Below are positions 36,185 to 44,754 of a stretch of DNA of 46,175 bases, piece by piece. The notes under the pieces were generated by a model. That model was not told the origin of the DNA. It did not search any database and worked only from the letters and a program-made list of their open reading frames with translations. Source of the stretch: a virus; IMG/VR virus record IMGVR_UViG_3300046011_006569, positions 1-46,175 of that record; one strand, 5' to 3'. Within the stretch, counting starts at the first letter, position 1; the number at the start of each line of letters is the position of its first letter. The translations under genes were made by a program, and so were the position numbers.

Positions 36185-36748
36185 TTACCCCTTCGTGCTC
36201 CATGCTGCGTCGAAGGCCATCCATTGGCCGTCCGTAAGTTGTCCCAGTGGCATGCCGAAGAACCGATCGGGCTGCGGCATAAAATGCGCCGTCATGGCGA
36301 GATGCGAGGCGCTTTCGATGATGCCTCGGCGCAGAGCGTGATTGCTTGGATGCTGCGCGCCTTCTCGCAGTACGACCTCCCACGCGCGGAGGTCCGAGCG
36401 CCCGTAGATCGGCGACATAACCCCAAGCGCCTCCAGCGTCGCGTTGCTGATGCCTAGCGCGTCCTCGTGAGGCGCAAGGCCGAACTGCTCCACGCTAGCA
36501 AACGCTGGCGAACCATCTGCGTTGTGCAGGCATCGCACGACTAGCTCGTCGAGCACGACATCTTGCTTGCTCGTCATATCCTCGCCGATTGGCAAAAGCT
36601 CCTCCAGCTCGTGCCCTGTCATGGCCTCGACGTAGAGATCTGGCAGCTCAAGCGCCGCAAACGAAACACGCCACCGAGGGCGCCTCGCAACCGAGCACAG
36701 CGTTCGAAACAGCTGAGCCGGGGAGACATCCTTCGGTGGCGTGCGCAT
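36185..36748 (-). CDS. Tail assembly chaperone-position protein (187 aa)
   Basis: Helical protein (ALELPDLYVEAMTGHELEEL, VVLDELVVRCLHNADGSPAF, ASVEQFGLAPHEDALGISNA). Starts 26 nt after the tube gene stop and ends 3 nt before the next start. Together with the 35438 gene it occupies the position of the G/GT chaperone pair. C-terminal AFDAAWSTKG. Function inferred from place only. Confidence 0.5.
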   Translation of the reverse strand: MRTPPKDVSPAQLFRTLCSVARRPRWRVSFAALELPDLYVEAMTGHELEELLPIGEDMTSKQDVVLDELVVRCLHNADGSPAFASVEQFGLAPHEDALGISNATLEALGVMSPIYGRSDLRAWEVVLREGAQHPSNHALRRGIIESASHLAMTAHFMPQPDRFFGMPLGQLTDGQWMAFDAAWSTKG

Positions 36749-36774
36749 GATGCCTGCCTACCAGGTCGCGAGCG

Positions 36775-37143
36775 TCAGGAGAAGGGCGCTGCCTGCACCG
36801 TCATGCTCACGTCGAGGCGGCTCGGGTCAGCGGGCGAGCTCGAAAGCGCGGGGCCGTTGATCATGCCCTGCGCGATCATGGTCTCGCCGCTGTCGGTGCT
36901 GACCTTGACCGACACGATCGAGTTTGCGAGGAAGTAGCCCACGTAATCCACGCGGTCGCCGCTCGAGGGGATGAAGCCCTTGATGCTCACGGTCGCGTTC
37001 TTCGGCGGGATGTAGAAGCCCGCAAGGTCTTGCACGAGTGTGCTGATGGGCATCGGGTCGCCGTTGTACTTGACGTCGACGCTCTCGGCCTCTCCGTCAA
37101 GTTTTCCCTCGATGCTCACGTAGTAGCGCGCGTAAAATCGCAT
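36775..37143 (-). CDS. Tail tube protein (122 aa)
   Basis: Forms the inner tube of the contractile tail. MRFYARYYVSIEGKLDGEAE, VDVKYNGDPMPISTLVQDLA, then VSIKGFIPSSGDR and TMIAQGMINGPALSSSPAD have the strand layout of Mu/P2-type tube proteins. Follows the sheath by 18 nt. Size is close to Mu gpM (118). Confidence 0.75.
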   Translation of the reverse strand: MRFYARYYVSIEGKLDGEAESVDVKYNGDPMPISTLVQDLAGFYIPPKNATVSIKGFIPSSGDRVDYVGYFLANSIVSVKVSTDSGETMIAQGMINGPALSSSPADPSRLDVSMTVQAAPFS

Positions 37144-37161
37144 GGTCGTTCTCGGCTCCTA

Positions 37162-38715
37162 TCAGTAGGCGGGAGATGCCTCGCGGAGCGTGAACTCCGA
37201 GAAGAGGTTGTGCTGTACGGCGTACAGGTTGAAGCTCGCGGCGAGACCACCGGGCCGACGCTGCACGAGGATGCTGTCGAGCGAGCTCGCGAGCACCGAG
37301 GGCGACGGGTCGAGGATGGGCGAGCCGTAGAGCCCGAACGGCGCAGGGCCAGAGGCGGCGACGAACACGTTGCGGATGAGCGCTCCGAGCGTCTGCGGCG
37401 TGTCCACACCGGGCACAGGCTTCGCGCCAGGCAACGGATCGTCGGCTACCTTGCCCTGCTTCTGCTCGCGGTAGCGCGTGCTGATGACGTCCCAGATGGT
37501 GAACATCACCGAGGTGATGTGACCTTCGCTCGCGCGATAGTCCTTGGTGCCTTGGTCGTTGAGCGACCTCGAGGTGATGTGGCGCACGAGGTATGCCTGG
37601 CCGAGGGCGCGCGCGCCGATGGGGCAAACGCCGTCCTTGAGCAGCTGCTCGATCTCGGTGGGCGTCCACCAGTCCGACTTGCTGTACGGCACCGGGCAGT
37701 CGAACCTGGTGGTGTCGGTGTTGGTGTAGCCAGCGAGGTTGGCCGCAGGGTCGGCCATCTGCTGCGAGCGCATCACGCCGCAGAGATGCGCAGCGATCAT
37801 GCCTGGCGTCCAGTCGCTGTTCTTCGATGCGAAGAAGAACGCGTAAACGCTGTTGGCGTCGCTGTCCGTTGCGACGGTGGAGCTCTGCGCTTGCGTGCCG
37901 ACCAGGCCGAACACCACCATCTGGCTCTTGCCGTTGATCGGCAAGGCTTGATCGCGGATCATGGCGATGTGCTCGCCCACGCCGTTGTCGGTCGCGGTCG
38001 GAGCCGACGTCGAGAACTTGGGCGAGATCTGGTAGGTGTACTCGCCGAGCGCCGCGGTCGTGATGGCAGTCGAAAAGTCATCCTCGTTGGTGCCGTTGGT
38101 CAGAGCTCCGACGCTCACGGTCGTGGTCACGATGGACGTGGGCGCGACGATGTAAGCGCGCACGCGAGCAAGCACGTAGTCCTGTCTCACGCCAAGGTTG
38201 GCCGTGGTCAGAGTCACAACGCCGGTCGAGGCGCTTGCGGTCAGTGGGAGCGAGCCATCGGCGAACGCGTTGATCGCATCGCGGCAGGCTTCGCCGATCT
38301 GCGTGGCAGTCTGCGCGTTCGTGATGGGGAACGTGATGTCCTGTCCCAGGATGGTCACCACGCCCGTCGTCGCAGCCGTCGAGGTGTTGGTGAACGTGAT
38401 GTCGATCGTCGCCGCCGTGCCGCTGCCGCTCTCTGGTGGAGCGATGATGTACACGCGCGCCTCTGGATTGATGGCGACGAACTGCCGATACAGCAGGCGC
38501 GCCTCGCTCTTGCGCCCGAAGCGCAGCACGCAATCCTCGTCGCTCGCGATGGGAGCGCCGATGGTGTTGGTGGTCTCGCTGCCTGCGCTCGTCTTGTTGC
38601 CGAAGATGAGCACGGGCCGGTCGCTCGAGACACCGGACGAGATACCAGCGCCGAACACGAACTCGCGCACGATGCCGGGCGTGCGTCGAGTGGGGGAGAG
38701 TCCAGTAAGTGCCAT
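37162..38715 (-). CDS. Tail sheath protein (517 aa)
   Basis: Contracts to drive the tube. MALTGLSPTRRTPGIVREFV, FGAGISSGVSSDRPVLIFGN, CVLRFGRKSEARLLYRQFVA, VYIIAPPESGSGTAATIDIT are the sheath N-terminal domain. A central insertion domain follows, then WTPTEIEQLLKDGVCPIG and VRHITSRSL of the C-terminal domain. ATG 38715 has AGGAG 9 nt upstream; TTG 38721 is less likely. Confidence 0.9.
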   Translation of the reverse strand: MALTGLSPTRRTPGIVREFVFGAGISSGVSSDRPVLIFGNKTSAGSETTNTIGAPIASDEDCVLRFGRKSEARLLYRQFVAINPEARVYIIAPPESGSGTAATIDITFTNTSTAATTGVVTILGQDITFPITNAQTATQIGEACRDAINAFADGSLPLTASASTGVVTLTTANLGVRQDYVLARVRAYIVAPTSIVTTTVSVGALTNGTNEDDFSTAITTAALGEYTYQISPKFSTSAPTATDNGVGEHIAMIRDQALPINGKSQMVVFGLVGTQAQSSTVATDSDANSVYAFFFASKNSDWTPGMIAAHLCGVMRSQQMADPAANLAGYTNTDTTRFDCPVPYSKSDWWTPTEIEQLLKDGVCPIGARALGQAYLVRHITSRSLNDQGTKDYRASEGHITSVMFTIWDVISTRYREQKQGKVADDPLPGAKPVPGVDTPQTLGALIRNVFVAASGPAPFGLYGSPILDPSPSVLASSLDSILVQRRPGGLAASFNLYAVQHNLFSEFTLREASPAY

Positions 38716-38717
38716 CG

Positions 38718-39074
38718 TCAATCGCTCCTATTGCGTGAGTCGTTTTTGCGTGTGGAACCAGGCTGCGCCACGGGCGCAAGCTTCGCTTCTGCGAGCGCAC
38801 GCGTCGGAGCGTCGCACTCGCCGAGCAATCGAATCTCCCCGTCAGCTGCTGCGCGTCGGATGCGCAAGTGCTCCGAGCGCTTCACCTCCACGAGCTCGCG
38901 CACGACGTCGAACGCCTCAATGGCCTTGCGCGTGTCTCGCGTGCCTTGCTGGTCAGCTGGGCGCGCTACGAACTTGAGGCCGATGTACCGCGGCGGCTGC
39001 CCCTCCGACGCAGCCCCATCGGGATGCGCCACGAGCGAGCCCTTGATCCCCTCGACATGTACCCAGAGCGGCAT
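38718..39074 (-). CDS. Hypothetical neck/tail-region protein (118 aa)
   Basis: ATG 39074 (MPLWVHVEGIKGSLVAHPDG). The frame upstream is shadow. KFVARPADQQGTRDTRKAIE then helical DVVRELVEVKRSEHLRIRRA and a basic C-terminus. Small gene just before the sheath, as for the unnamed Mu gp38 position. Function unknown. Confidence 0.6.
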   Translation of the reverse strand: MPLWVHVEGIKGSLVAHPDGAASEGQPPRYIGLKFVARPADQQGTRDTRKAIEAFDVVRELVEVKRSEHLRIRRAAADGEIRLLGECDAPTRALAEAKLAPVAQPGSTRKNDSRNRSD

Positions 39075-39084
39075 GCGCTCCCTC

Positions 39085-39594
39085 CTACCAGGTTGAGACG
39101 CTGCGGAGCAGCCAGTTGTTGCCGTCGAAACACGCGCGCACGTTCGCCGCGCTCGAGACGGGCATCGTGTAGAGCGTGCCGCCACCGACGCCACCGTTTA
39201 CGACGGCAACCGTGTAGGCGTTCGTGTCTGTGCGAGTGAGCTCAAGCACGTCGCCCGCGGCGGCGTTCGTGGTGCTCAAGGTGATGGTCCGGTTGCCCGA
39301 GAGCGGGCCAACAACGCGTCGCCACGCGCCTTGCCCCACGGTGATGGTGGGCGACGCGTCGGCGATGTCTGCGCCCTTGTCGTCGTTGCGACAGAGCAGC
39401 CAGCGCCCTTCGTAACCGCTCGTGCCAGCGATGACCGTGCGACCATCCGCCGTGCTCTGGTCGTTCGGCACCCAACGAAAGAGTTGCGAGCCGCTGTCGA
39501 GCGTGTGCCCGAACCGATAGAACGGCACGCCATAGACGCCCGCCAACAGCGCGCGCGACTGGTAGACATCCGGCTTGGCATCTTGCGTGGTCAT
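39085..39594 (-). CDS. Virion beta-domain protein (169 aa)
   Basis: MTTQDAKPDVYQSRALLAGV..., then a beta domain ending GNRTITLSTTNAAAGDVLEL, VRACFDGNNWLLRSVSTW. The G-N-R-x-I-T/Y-x-L, G-x-x-L, and D-G-x-x-W pattern recurs in the two tandem tail paralogues at 25176 and 25812. This suggests a shared small domain. Possibly a decoration or neck protein. Confidence 0.55.
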   Translation of the reverse strand: MTTQDAKPDVYQSRALLAGVYGVPFYRFGHTLDSGSQLFRWVPNDQSTADGRTVIAGTSGYEGRWLLCRNDDKGADIADASPTITVGQGAWRRVVGPLSGNRTITLSTTNAAAGDVLELTRTDTNAYTVAVVNGGVGGGTLYTMPVSSAANVRACFDGNNWLLRSVSTW

Positions 39595-40361
39595 GGCAGA
39601 TAGCCCTCTTTCACAAGCACCACGTCGCCTGGGTCTGCGACCTCGGTATTGGTGTAAATCCCAGCGTCGACGAATGCGTTTTCGTCGGCTGGCAGCGAGA
39701 ACGTGTCGAGCCCGATGAGCTCCCAGATCGTGAGCTTGCACAGGAGCCCGAGAAACACGCGCTGCACGCGTCCATCTGCGTCCATGCCTCGCCCGCCTGC
39801 GCCGCCTGGAATGGCTGCGAGTAGCTGTGGCTCGCCACCGCCATACTCGACGCTAAAGTCCTCTAGCTTACCCGTGAGCATGCCGCGGATGTTCTCGCCA
39901 GCCGGGTAGCCGTTGAAGGTAAACGTCGGGTGCGCGAAGCGGTCAAACGCACGCACGAGCACGGCGTCAACGTCTTGCATCAGGCCAGCGCGCATCGTCA
40001 TCGCGCTCGGCATGTGCATCTCGGCGAAGATGTAATACAGCGACAACGGACGAACGCGATACGAGTAGACCAGCGTGCGGTCCACCATCGTGCTCGGCCC
40101 ACTCTGCCACACGAATAACGCAGGCTTGCCGATCTCCTCGCGTAGCCACACCTGCTCAGGATTCCACGAGTAGACGTTCGCCGCTGGGCATGCGTCCGCG
40201 CTCGTGGGCGTCTGCACTGCTAGGCGCGCGTCGAGCATGGCCTTTAGCCAGTGCCTCGCATACGCTGCGATGAGGTCAATCGCGAGGTCGCGTGTCGGGT
40301 CTGCGATGGTGCCCGCTGCGAGCGGGAGCGAGACGCCGCCGACGTTGCTATCGACAGCCAT
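39591..40361 (-). CDS. Tail completion/terminator-region protein (256 aa)
   Basis: Helical N-terminus (LAIDLIAAYARHWLKAMLDA), a beta core (VYSYRVRPLSLYYIFAEMHM), then AVLVRAFDRFAHPTFTFNGY and a C-terminal module. The arrangement and position between connectors and sheath fit a tail terminator/neck protein. Length is larger than usual (about 150-180). ATGA overlap with the next gene. Confidence 0.5.
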   Translation of the reverse strand: MAVDSNVGGVSLPLAAGTIADPTRDLAIDLIAAYARHWLKAMLDARLAVQTPTSADACPAANVYSWNPEQVWLREEIGKPALFVWQSGPSTMVDRTLVYSYRVRPLSLYYIFAEMHMPSAMTMRAGLMQDVDAVLVRAFDRFAHPTFTFNGYPAGENIRGMLTGKLEDFSVEYGGGEPQLLAAIPGGAGGRGMDADGRVQRVFLGLLCKLTIWELIGLDTFSLPADENAFVDAGIYTNTEVADPGDVVLVKEGYLP

Positions 40362-40771
40362 CAGAAGGGCCTCGTGCGCTCAAGCGTGCGCAGCATGAGG
40401 TGCATGCGAAAGGGTCGGCTCGTGTCAATATCCACGAGCTCGTAGCGGCGTGTGCCGTTGTTGCCGATGACCAAGAAAAATAGCTCTTGATTGCTCGACA
40501 TCGTCGGCCTCACGTCGGCGTACGTGTACCCCACGCCGAGCATGTTTGGCGTGATGGGTCCGACGTCGACCTCGTCTCCAGATCTCATCTCGCGAGCCTT
40601 GGGGATTGGGCTGAACTGCAAGACGTCGTCGGTATACGAGCCAAGGTTGACGCCTGGCCCGGTCCACGTGCGCACCACGCGCTGCACGATGTTCGTTCGC
40701 ACGCCGAGCTGTTCGGGGATAGCTCGGATGCCGTCGATCTCTGGGATGAGACCATCGCGCAGGGTCGTCAT
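40361..40771 (-). CDS. Head-tail connector-region protein (136 aa)
   Basis: MTTLRDGLIPEIDGIRAIPE, LGVRTNIVQRVVRTWTGPGV, then SNQELFFLVIGNNGTRRYEL. Beta-rich with a conserved-looking R-x-x-R-T-W-x-G. Position after the 40771 gene and before the tail terminator suggests a stopper (head-completion) protein. No motif is decisive. Confidence 0.5.
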   Translation of the reverse strand: MTTLRDGLIPEIDGIRAIPEQLGVRTNIVQRVVRTWTGPGVNLGSYTDDVLQFSPIPKAREMRSGDEVDVGPITPNMLGVGYTYADVRPTMSSNQELFFLVIGNNGTRRYELVDIDTSRPFRMHLMLRTLERTRPF

Positions 40772-41382
40772 CAGTAGATGCTCACAGTGGCGGCGCTATC
40801 GCTGACGCGGCGCCAGTAGTTCGGCACGCTGAGCGCGCTGCACAGCTCGTCGCGGATGCGCATCTGCGCTTCGTAGAGCATGCGAATTCGCGAGCCGCCA
40901 GTGGGGTAGCTGTTGCCGTAGAACTCGACCTCGTCGACCTTCTTGATTCCGGCAGACTGGTAGCCGATGGCGATGGCTGCTTGCACCTGGTCGAGCCGTC
41001 GCAGGAGCGACCGCACCATGCCCTCGCCACCGTCCACCGTGACTGGATAGGTCCCGGTGTGCGGGTTTTGCAGCTGCACCGTAATGGTGCTGCCAGCGAT
41101 GCTTTGCACCGTTGCTGATTCTTGCCGCGTGTCTACGTCAATCCACACGCGTTGTCCTGCGGCAAAGCCTGTGGCGCTTGCGAGCGTGAGCGCAACTGGC
41201 ACGGGCGTGGTCACGTCCACCACCGTGGTCGAGCTCGTCGTGGTCGCGCCCGCTTGCATGTAGGTTGCAATGACCTGATTGAAGATGGCCACCACGGACA
41301 CGTATGGCTCAGCGCCTGCATTTAGCACGTTGTATCCGCACTCGAAACGCAGTCGCATGATCTCGGATTCTAGGAGTGCCAT
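40771..41382 (-). CDS. Head-tail adaptor-region protein (203 aa)
   Basis: MALLESEIMRLRFECGYNVL... with YVSVVAIFNQVIATYMQAG, a beta insertion (VALTLASATGFAAGQRVWID), then helical LRRLDQVQAAIAIGYQS. The helix/insertion/helix plan and location after the capsid fit an adaptor or a Mu gp36-like protein. ATG 41382. Function by synteny. Confidence 0.5.
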   Translation of the reverse strand: MALLESEIMRLRFECGYNVLNAGAEPYVSVVAIFNQVIATYMQAGATTTSSTTVVDVTTPVPVALTLASATGFAAGQRVWIDVDTRQESATVQSIAGSTITVQLQNPHTGTYPVTVDGGEGMVRSLLRRLDQVQAAIAIGYQSAGIKKVDEVEFYGNSYPTGGSRIRMLYEAQMRIRDELCSALSVPNYWRRVSDSAATVSIY

Positions 41383-41419
41383 GCGTGCCTCGTGGTGGTC
41401 ATGATGTCGCCGTTACGCC

Positions 41420-41845
41420 TCAGGCGCCGCGGACGTACTTGTACTGGATCGAGTAGGTGTCCGTCGCGCCGCCCGTTGCCACGCCGTTCACCACGACGAG
41501 ACGAGCGAACGACCAGGCGTACACCGCGGAAGGCGCAGGAAGCACCTCGGTTACAGCCGCGTCAGCGCCAGCCGTACCGGTGGCAAGCGCCACGTTGGCG
41601 GGGTTGTTGGCTGCAGCCGAGACGTCGTACCAGGTCGAGCCGTCCTCGCTCACCTGCCAGTAGGCCGTCAGGGTGAGCGTGTTCGTCTCGGCGTCGACGA
41701 TGACGAGCCCAGCGAGCGTGCCGTTGACCACGCCGCCAGCGGGACCCCAGATGCTGACGCTTGCGCCAGGCTTGACGGTGCCAGCGACGTCCGTGTTGAA
41801 GTTGCCCGTCGTCGCGGGCGTGAGCGGAATGCGTTTGCCGTCCAT
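41420..41845 (-). CDS. Capsid-associated structural protein (141 aa)
   Basis: Beta-rich, Gly/Thr/Val-rich (NFNTDVAGTVKPGASVSIWG; TAYWQVSEDGSTWYDVSAAA; AWSFARLVVVNG). Lies right after the major capsid gene. A decoration/head-fibre or Ig-like protein is likely. The same general style is found in the 43737 protein before the scaffold. Confidence 0.6.
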   Translation of the reverse strand: MDGKRIPLTPATTGNFNTDVAGTVKPGASVSIWGPAGGVVNGTLAGLVIVDAETNTLTLTAYWQVSEDGSTWYDVSAAANNPANVALATGTAGADAAVTEVLPAPSAVYAWSFARLVVVNGVATGGATDTYSIQYKYVRGA

Positions 41846-41865
41846 GGTCTAGTCCTCCTGTTGGC

Positions 41866-42948
41866 TCAGGCCGAGCGGACCGAGACCACGAAGCGGTTAT
41901 CGGCGAGTCCGAAGGCGGCGTACATGAGCCACACCACCAGCACCTGCTCGCCGTAGTTGTCGTTCGTGTTGGGCATCACGCGCGGCAGGTCGCCGATCGC
42001 CGAGAGCAACACGCCAGGCCCGAATGCGTGGCCGTACTGCACCGGCACGCTCGAGGTGTTAAGCGTCGTCGAGAGCGTCTGGCTTTTGTAGATGCTCAGG
42101 CGTCCGATCGACTTGTAGTAGCTCTTGGCGAGCAACGGGTTGGCCGGGGGCTCGAACACCGCGAGACGCTGCGCCGAGGGGTCCACCATGAGCTGCTGGA
42201 TCTGGAGCGGCGTGAGCACGCAGATGTACTTGCCATCGCCGAAGGTGGGGATCTTGGCGTCCTCGAGCGTGCGCTCCACGCGGGTGAGCTGCTCGAAATC
42301 GAGCGGGAACGAGTTGGCGGCGAGCGCATCGTTGGGCGCGCTCATGCCGGTGGGGTACACGGCGGACGAGGCTTGGTCGAGCAGAGCCACGAGCCACGAG
42401 TCGATCGACTTGTCGAAGTCGCGCTTGAGGTAGTGGCCGACGAGCTCGGACACGTTGTGGATCGCGCGGGTCGCATCGAAGCGATCCACGCCGTAGGGCT
42501 GCACGCTCGAGGCGCCGTAGGGGCCAGCGTAACGCTGGATGGTCAGCGGCACCTGCTCCATGGAGATGTTGAGCGGCGTGGTCGAGATGGTCGCGCCAGC
42601 GGCGATGGTGCGGCTCGTGAGGGTGTACGTCGAGTCGGTGTAGAACGGGCGGTTGATGCGCACCGTGTGGCCGACGCCAGCGCCGAGCTCGGGCACCACC
42701 TTGATGGTCTGCGAGCTGACGACGTCGTCGAGTACGAGGCGCATCGACTCGATCGGAGGCACAGCCGCGCCGGTCTGGAGCAGCTGACGACCGGGGAGGC
42801 CGAGGCCCGCGGGCTGCGGGAGAGCGGCGCCGAGCGCGCTCTTCCACATCTGGGCGTACATGTACTGAGGCTCGGGCTGGATGAGGAGCATCGCCGACGT
42901 GATGTCGAAGAACTCCTCGGGAAGAGACGCGCGAGAGATGACGGGCAT
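41866..42948 (-). CDS. Major capsid protein (360 aa)
   Basis: Forms the head shell (HK97 fold expected). MPVISRASLPEEFFDITSAM..., VNRPFYTDSTYTLTSRTI-like beta stretch, GVDRFDATRAIHNVSELVGH, YLKRDFDKSIDSWLVALLDQ, DGKYICVLTPLQIQQLM, and a C-terminal AAFGLADNRFVVSVR. Sits between scaffold and connectors and has the expected length. Evidence is position, length and composition, not a searched homology. Confidence 0.78.
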   Translation of the reverse strand: MPVISRASLPEEFFDITSAMLLIQPEPQYMYAQMWKSALGAALPQPAGLGLPGRQLLQTGAAVPPIESMRLVLDDVVSSQTIKVVPELGAGVGHTVRINRPFYTDSTYTLTSRTIAAGATISTTPLNISMEQVPLTIQRYAGPYGASSVQPYGVDRFDATRAIHNVSELVGHYLKRDFDKSIDSWLVALLDQASSAVYPTGMSAPNDALAANSFPLDFEQLTRVERTLEDAKIPTFGDGKYICVLTPLQIQQLMVDPSAQRLAVFEPPANPLLAKSYYKSIGRLSIYKSQTLSTTLNTSSVPVQYGHAFGPGVLLSAIGDLPRVMPNTNDNYGEQVLVVWLMYAAFGLADNRFVVSVRSA

Positions 42949-42994
42949 GGTTCAGTCCTCCACAGCCCGAGCGACAGTGCCGGGCATGATCTGG

Positions 42995-43666
42995 CTACTT
43001 CTGCGGATAGATCTCGGTGCGGTACGCCGCGAGATAGTGCGCGGCGAACACCGGGTTTTGCGCTCGGAGTCGATCGTACTCCGCGCGATGGTCCACGAGC
43101 TGTGCCGCCGTCGTTGACGCTGGCTGGCTCGTGGCGGCGCTGGTAGACGCAGGGGCGACTCGCGGTGCCGCTGCGGGCGTTGGCGCTGCTGTGGGCGCCG
43201 TAGGGGCCGCTGCAGCCGCTGCCGCTGCCGCTGCTTGCCACGTGGGCCGCAGGGCAGTGATGGCGCGCAGCTGCGAGGCCTTGTCGTCACCGGCGAGCGA
43301 CGTTACCGCCGCGCGCTGGGCATCGGTGAGCGTCGAGAGCTCGACATCGGCGCGTTGCGAAAGCACGCCCTCGAGCTGCTCTGCACGCTTGGCTGCGGCC
43401 TCGAGAGCGACGGTGCGCTCGGTGAGCCGCTGCAGTTCGGTCTTGCGCTCGTCCTCCAGCTTGCGTGCCGCCTCGAGCTGGGCCTTGGCCTTGTCGAGGT
43501 TTTCCACGCCGAGCATGCGCGCGATGTCGTTCATCGCTGCGGCCTTGGCGCGCTCGAGGCGCGCGTTGAGCCACGACGGGTCTGGCTGCTCGGCTGCGAC
43601 GGGCGCATCGGGCACGACCTTGACGTCGGCGGGGTTGACGAGTTCTTCCGTGTCGGGCGTTTCCAT
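42995..43666 (-). CDS. Scaffolding-like protein (223 aa)
   Basis: Long charged coiled coil (DKAKAQLEAARKLEDERKTE, LQRLTERTVALEAAAKRAEQ), then a low-complexity alanine/proline stretch with ten or more consecutive Ala around residue 145, and C-terminal YLAAYRTEIYPQK. This is the composition of a capsid scaffold, and the gene directly precedes the major capsid gene. GGCAGGAG upstream of ATG 43666. Confidence 0.7.
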   Translation of the reverse strand: METPDTEELVNPADVKVVPDAPVAAEQPDPSWLNARLERAKAAAMNDIARMLGVENLDKAKAQLEAARKLEDERKTELQRLTERTVALEAAAKRAEQLEGVLSQRADVELSTLTDAQRAAVTSLAGDDKASQLRAITALRPTWQAAAAAAAAAAPTAPTAAPTPAAAPRVAPASTSAATSQPASTTAAQLVDHRAEYDRLRAQNPVFAAHYLAAYRTEIYPQK

Positions 43667-43736
43667 TCGCTATCTCCTGCCGTGATTGCCGCTCACGTGG
43701 GCGTTGGTTGTGGAGATGCGACCGAGCCTCCTAGAA

Positions 43737-44168
43737 TCAGGAGAGCGAGATCGCGACGATGAGCTGGAAGGGCCGATCCTCGACGCCAGAGGCCGCGTTG
43801 ACCTCGGTGCCGCTGCTGTTGGCCACGTTGAACGTGAGGTTTCCGCTCGAGATGACGAAGCTGCCAGCGAAGAACTCGGTCGACCCTTGGAGGCCCGACT
43901 GCACCATCATCGCCGCGTTGACGTTGGTGGCCGCGGGCAGGCCGAGGGTCACGGTCTTGCCGTCGCGGCGAGCCGCCTGGATGAGCTGAGCGAGCGTGCT
44001 CGTCGTGCTCACGCCGTTGTTGCTGCCGCCGCCTCCGAGCTGGCCGTTGTCGCTGGCGGCGGTGTACGCGCCGAGCGTAAACGAGACCAGAGCAGCGCCC
44101 TGCGAGCCGCCGGAAACGGGCTCTTGGATGACTTTGATACCGCGAATCGCACCGTAGATCGTTGCCAT
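43737..44168 (-). CDS. Putative capsid decoration protein (143 aa)
   Basis: MATIYGAIRGIKVIQEPVSG, then TLAQLIQAARRDGKTVTLGL, GLQGSTEFFAGSFVISSGNL, ending RPFQLIVAISLS. Soluble, beta-rich. Lies immediately before the scaffold. A short stem-loop (CTCCT/AGGAG) overlaps its stop codon (about 43727-43742) and could attenuate read-through into scaffold and capsid. Function by position. Confidence 0.55.
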   Translation of the reverse strand: MATIYGAIRGIKVIQEPVSGGSQGAALVSFTLGAYTAASDNGQLGGGGSNNGVSTTSTLAQLIQAARRDGKTVTLGLPAATNVNAAMMVQSGLQGSTEFFAGSFVISSGNLTFNVANSSGTEVNAASGVEDRPFQLIVAISLS

Positions 44169-44204
44169 GTGTCGTGGCTCCTAGTGAGAGAGTGAACGAG
44201 ACGA

Positions 44205-44390
44205 CTAGAGACGCCGACGACGGCGCTCGGGGACGGGGGCAGGCGCGGGAGCTTCCTCGACGGGCTCAGGCGCGATCGCGACAGGTGCAGGCTTTGGCTC
44301 TGCCATCGGCTCCCACGATGCCTCGCCGCACTTGGGGCACGTCGCCGCGTTGCCGCTTTCGATGTGTTTGCAGATCTTGCAACGCCTCAT
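44205..44390 (-). CDS. Zinc-ribbon protein (61 aa)
   Basis: MRRCKICKHIESGNAATCPK, C-G-E-A-S-W: two CxxC pairs, C-x2-C-x9-C-x2-C, a small zinc ribbon. The tail is Pro/Ala/Glu-rich and ends in ERRRRRL. ATG 44390 overlaps the previous stop (TGATG). Zinc-ribbon proteins beside head genes are seen in some phages. Role unknown. Confidence 0.65.
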   Translation of the reverse strand: MRRCKICKHIESGNAATCPKCGEASWEPMAEPKPAPVAIAPEPVEEAPAPAPVPERRRRRL

Positions 44391-44743
44391 CACTTCCGCT
44401 CCTGTGCCGCGCGCACCATTCGGCGCAGCATTGTGCGCTCGCGCTTGAGTTGCGCGAATCGCTGTAGCTCGGTCTCGACCTGCGCCAAGCGAGTGCGCGC
44501 CTGTTCGGCCAGATCCATGGCTGAGCTACTAGCCGATGGATGCGCTACGACCTTCGCAGGCTGACTAGGCGCTTGCGCCGCTGGCTTTGCCTGTGCCTGC
44601 TCACCAGGCATCGTGTCGATAGAGCGCTGCGTCTTGTACGCTTTGCCGCACTTGGTGCAGCAGTCTAGGATCTTGATGGCGCCGCCCTCTTGCACCATCG
44701 CCGCCCCTGCGATGGTGTCGAGGTCGCAGTATTCACAGTGCAT
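44390..44743 (-). CDS. Zinc-ribbon / coiled-coil protein (117 aa)
   Basis: ATG 44743 has GAGGGA 5 nt upstream. MHCEYCDLDTIAGAAMVQEG, then ILDCCTKCGKAYKTQ: CxxC pairs typical of a zinc ribbon, followed by a Pro/Ala-rich linker and a helical coiled coil (DLAEQARTRLAQVETELQRF). Co-transcribed with the second zinc-ribbon gene. May regulate late expression or help head assembly. Unknown. Confidence 0.6.
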   Translation of the reverse strand: MHCEYCDLDTIAGAAMVQEGGAIKILDCCTKCGKAYKTQRSIDTMPGEQAQAKPAAQAPSQPAKVVAHPSASSSAMDLAEQARTRLAQVETELQRFAQLKRERTMLRRMVRAAQERK

Positions 44744-44754
44744 GTCGTCCCTCG

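Noticed and set aside
37030-39096. 688-codon open frame on the plus strand opposite the sheath gene
   Set aside because: Its peptide is an Arg/Gly/Asp/Val/His-rich antisense product of GC-rich codons. The minus strand holds a convincing sheath gene with a ribosome site. Long antisense frames are common at this GC.
42028-43146. 372-codon plus-strand frame opposite the capsid gene
   Set aside because: Same antisense effect. No ribosome site, no recognisable domain, and it crosses the capsid/scaffold boundary.
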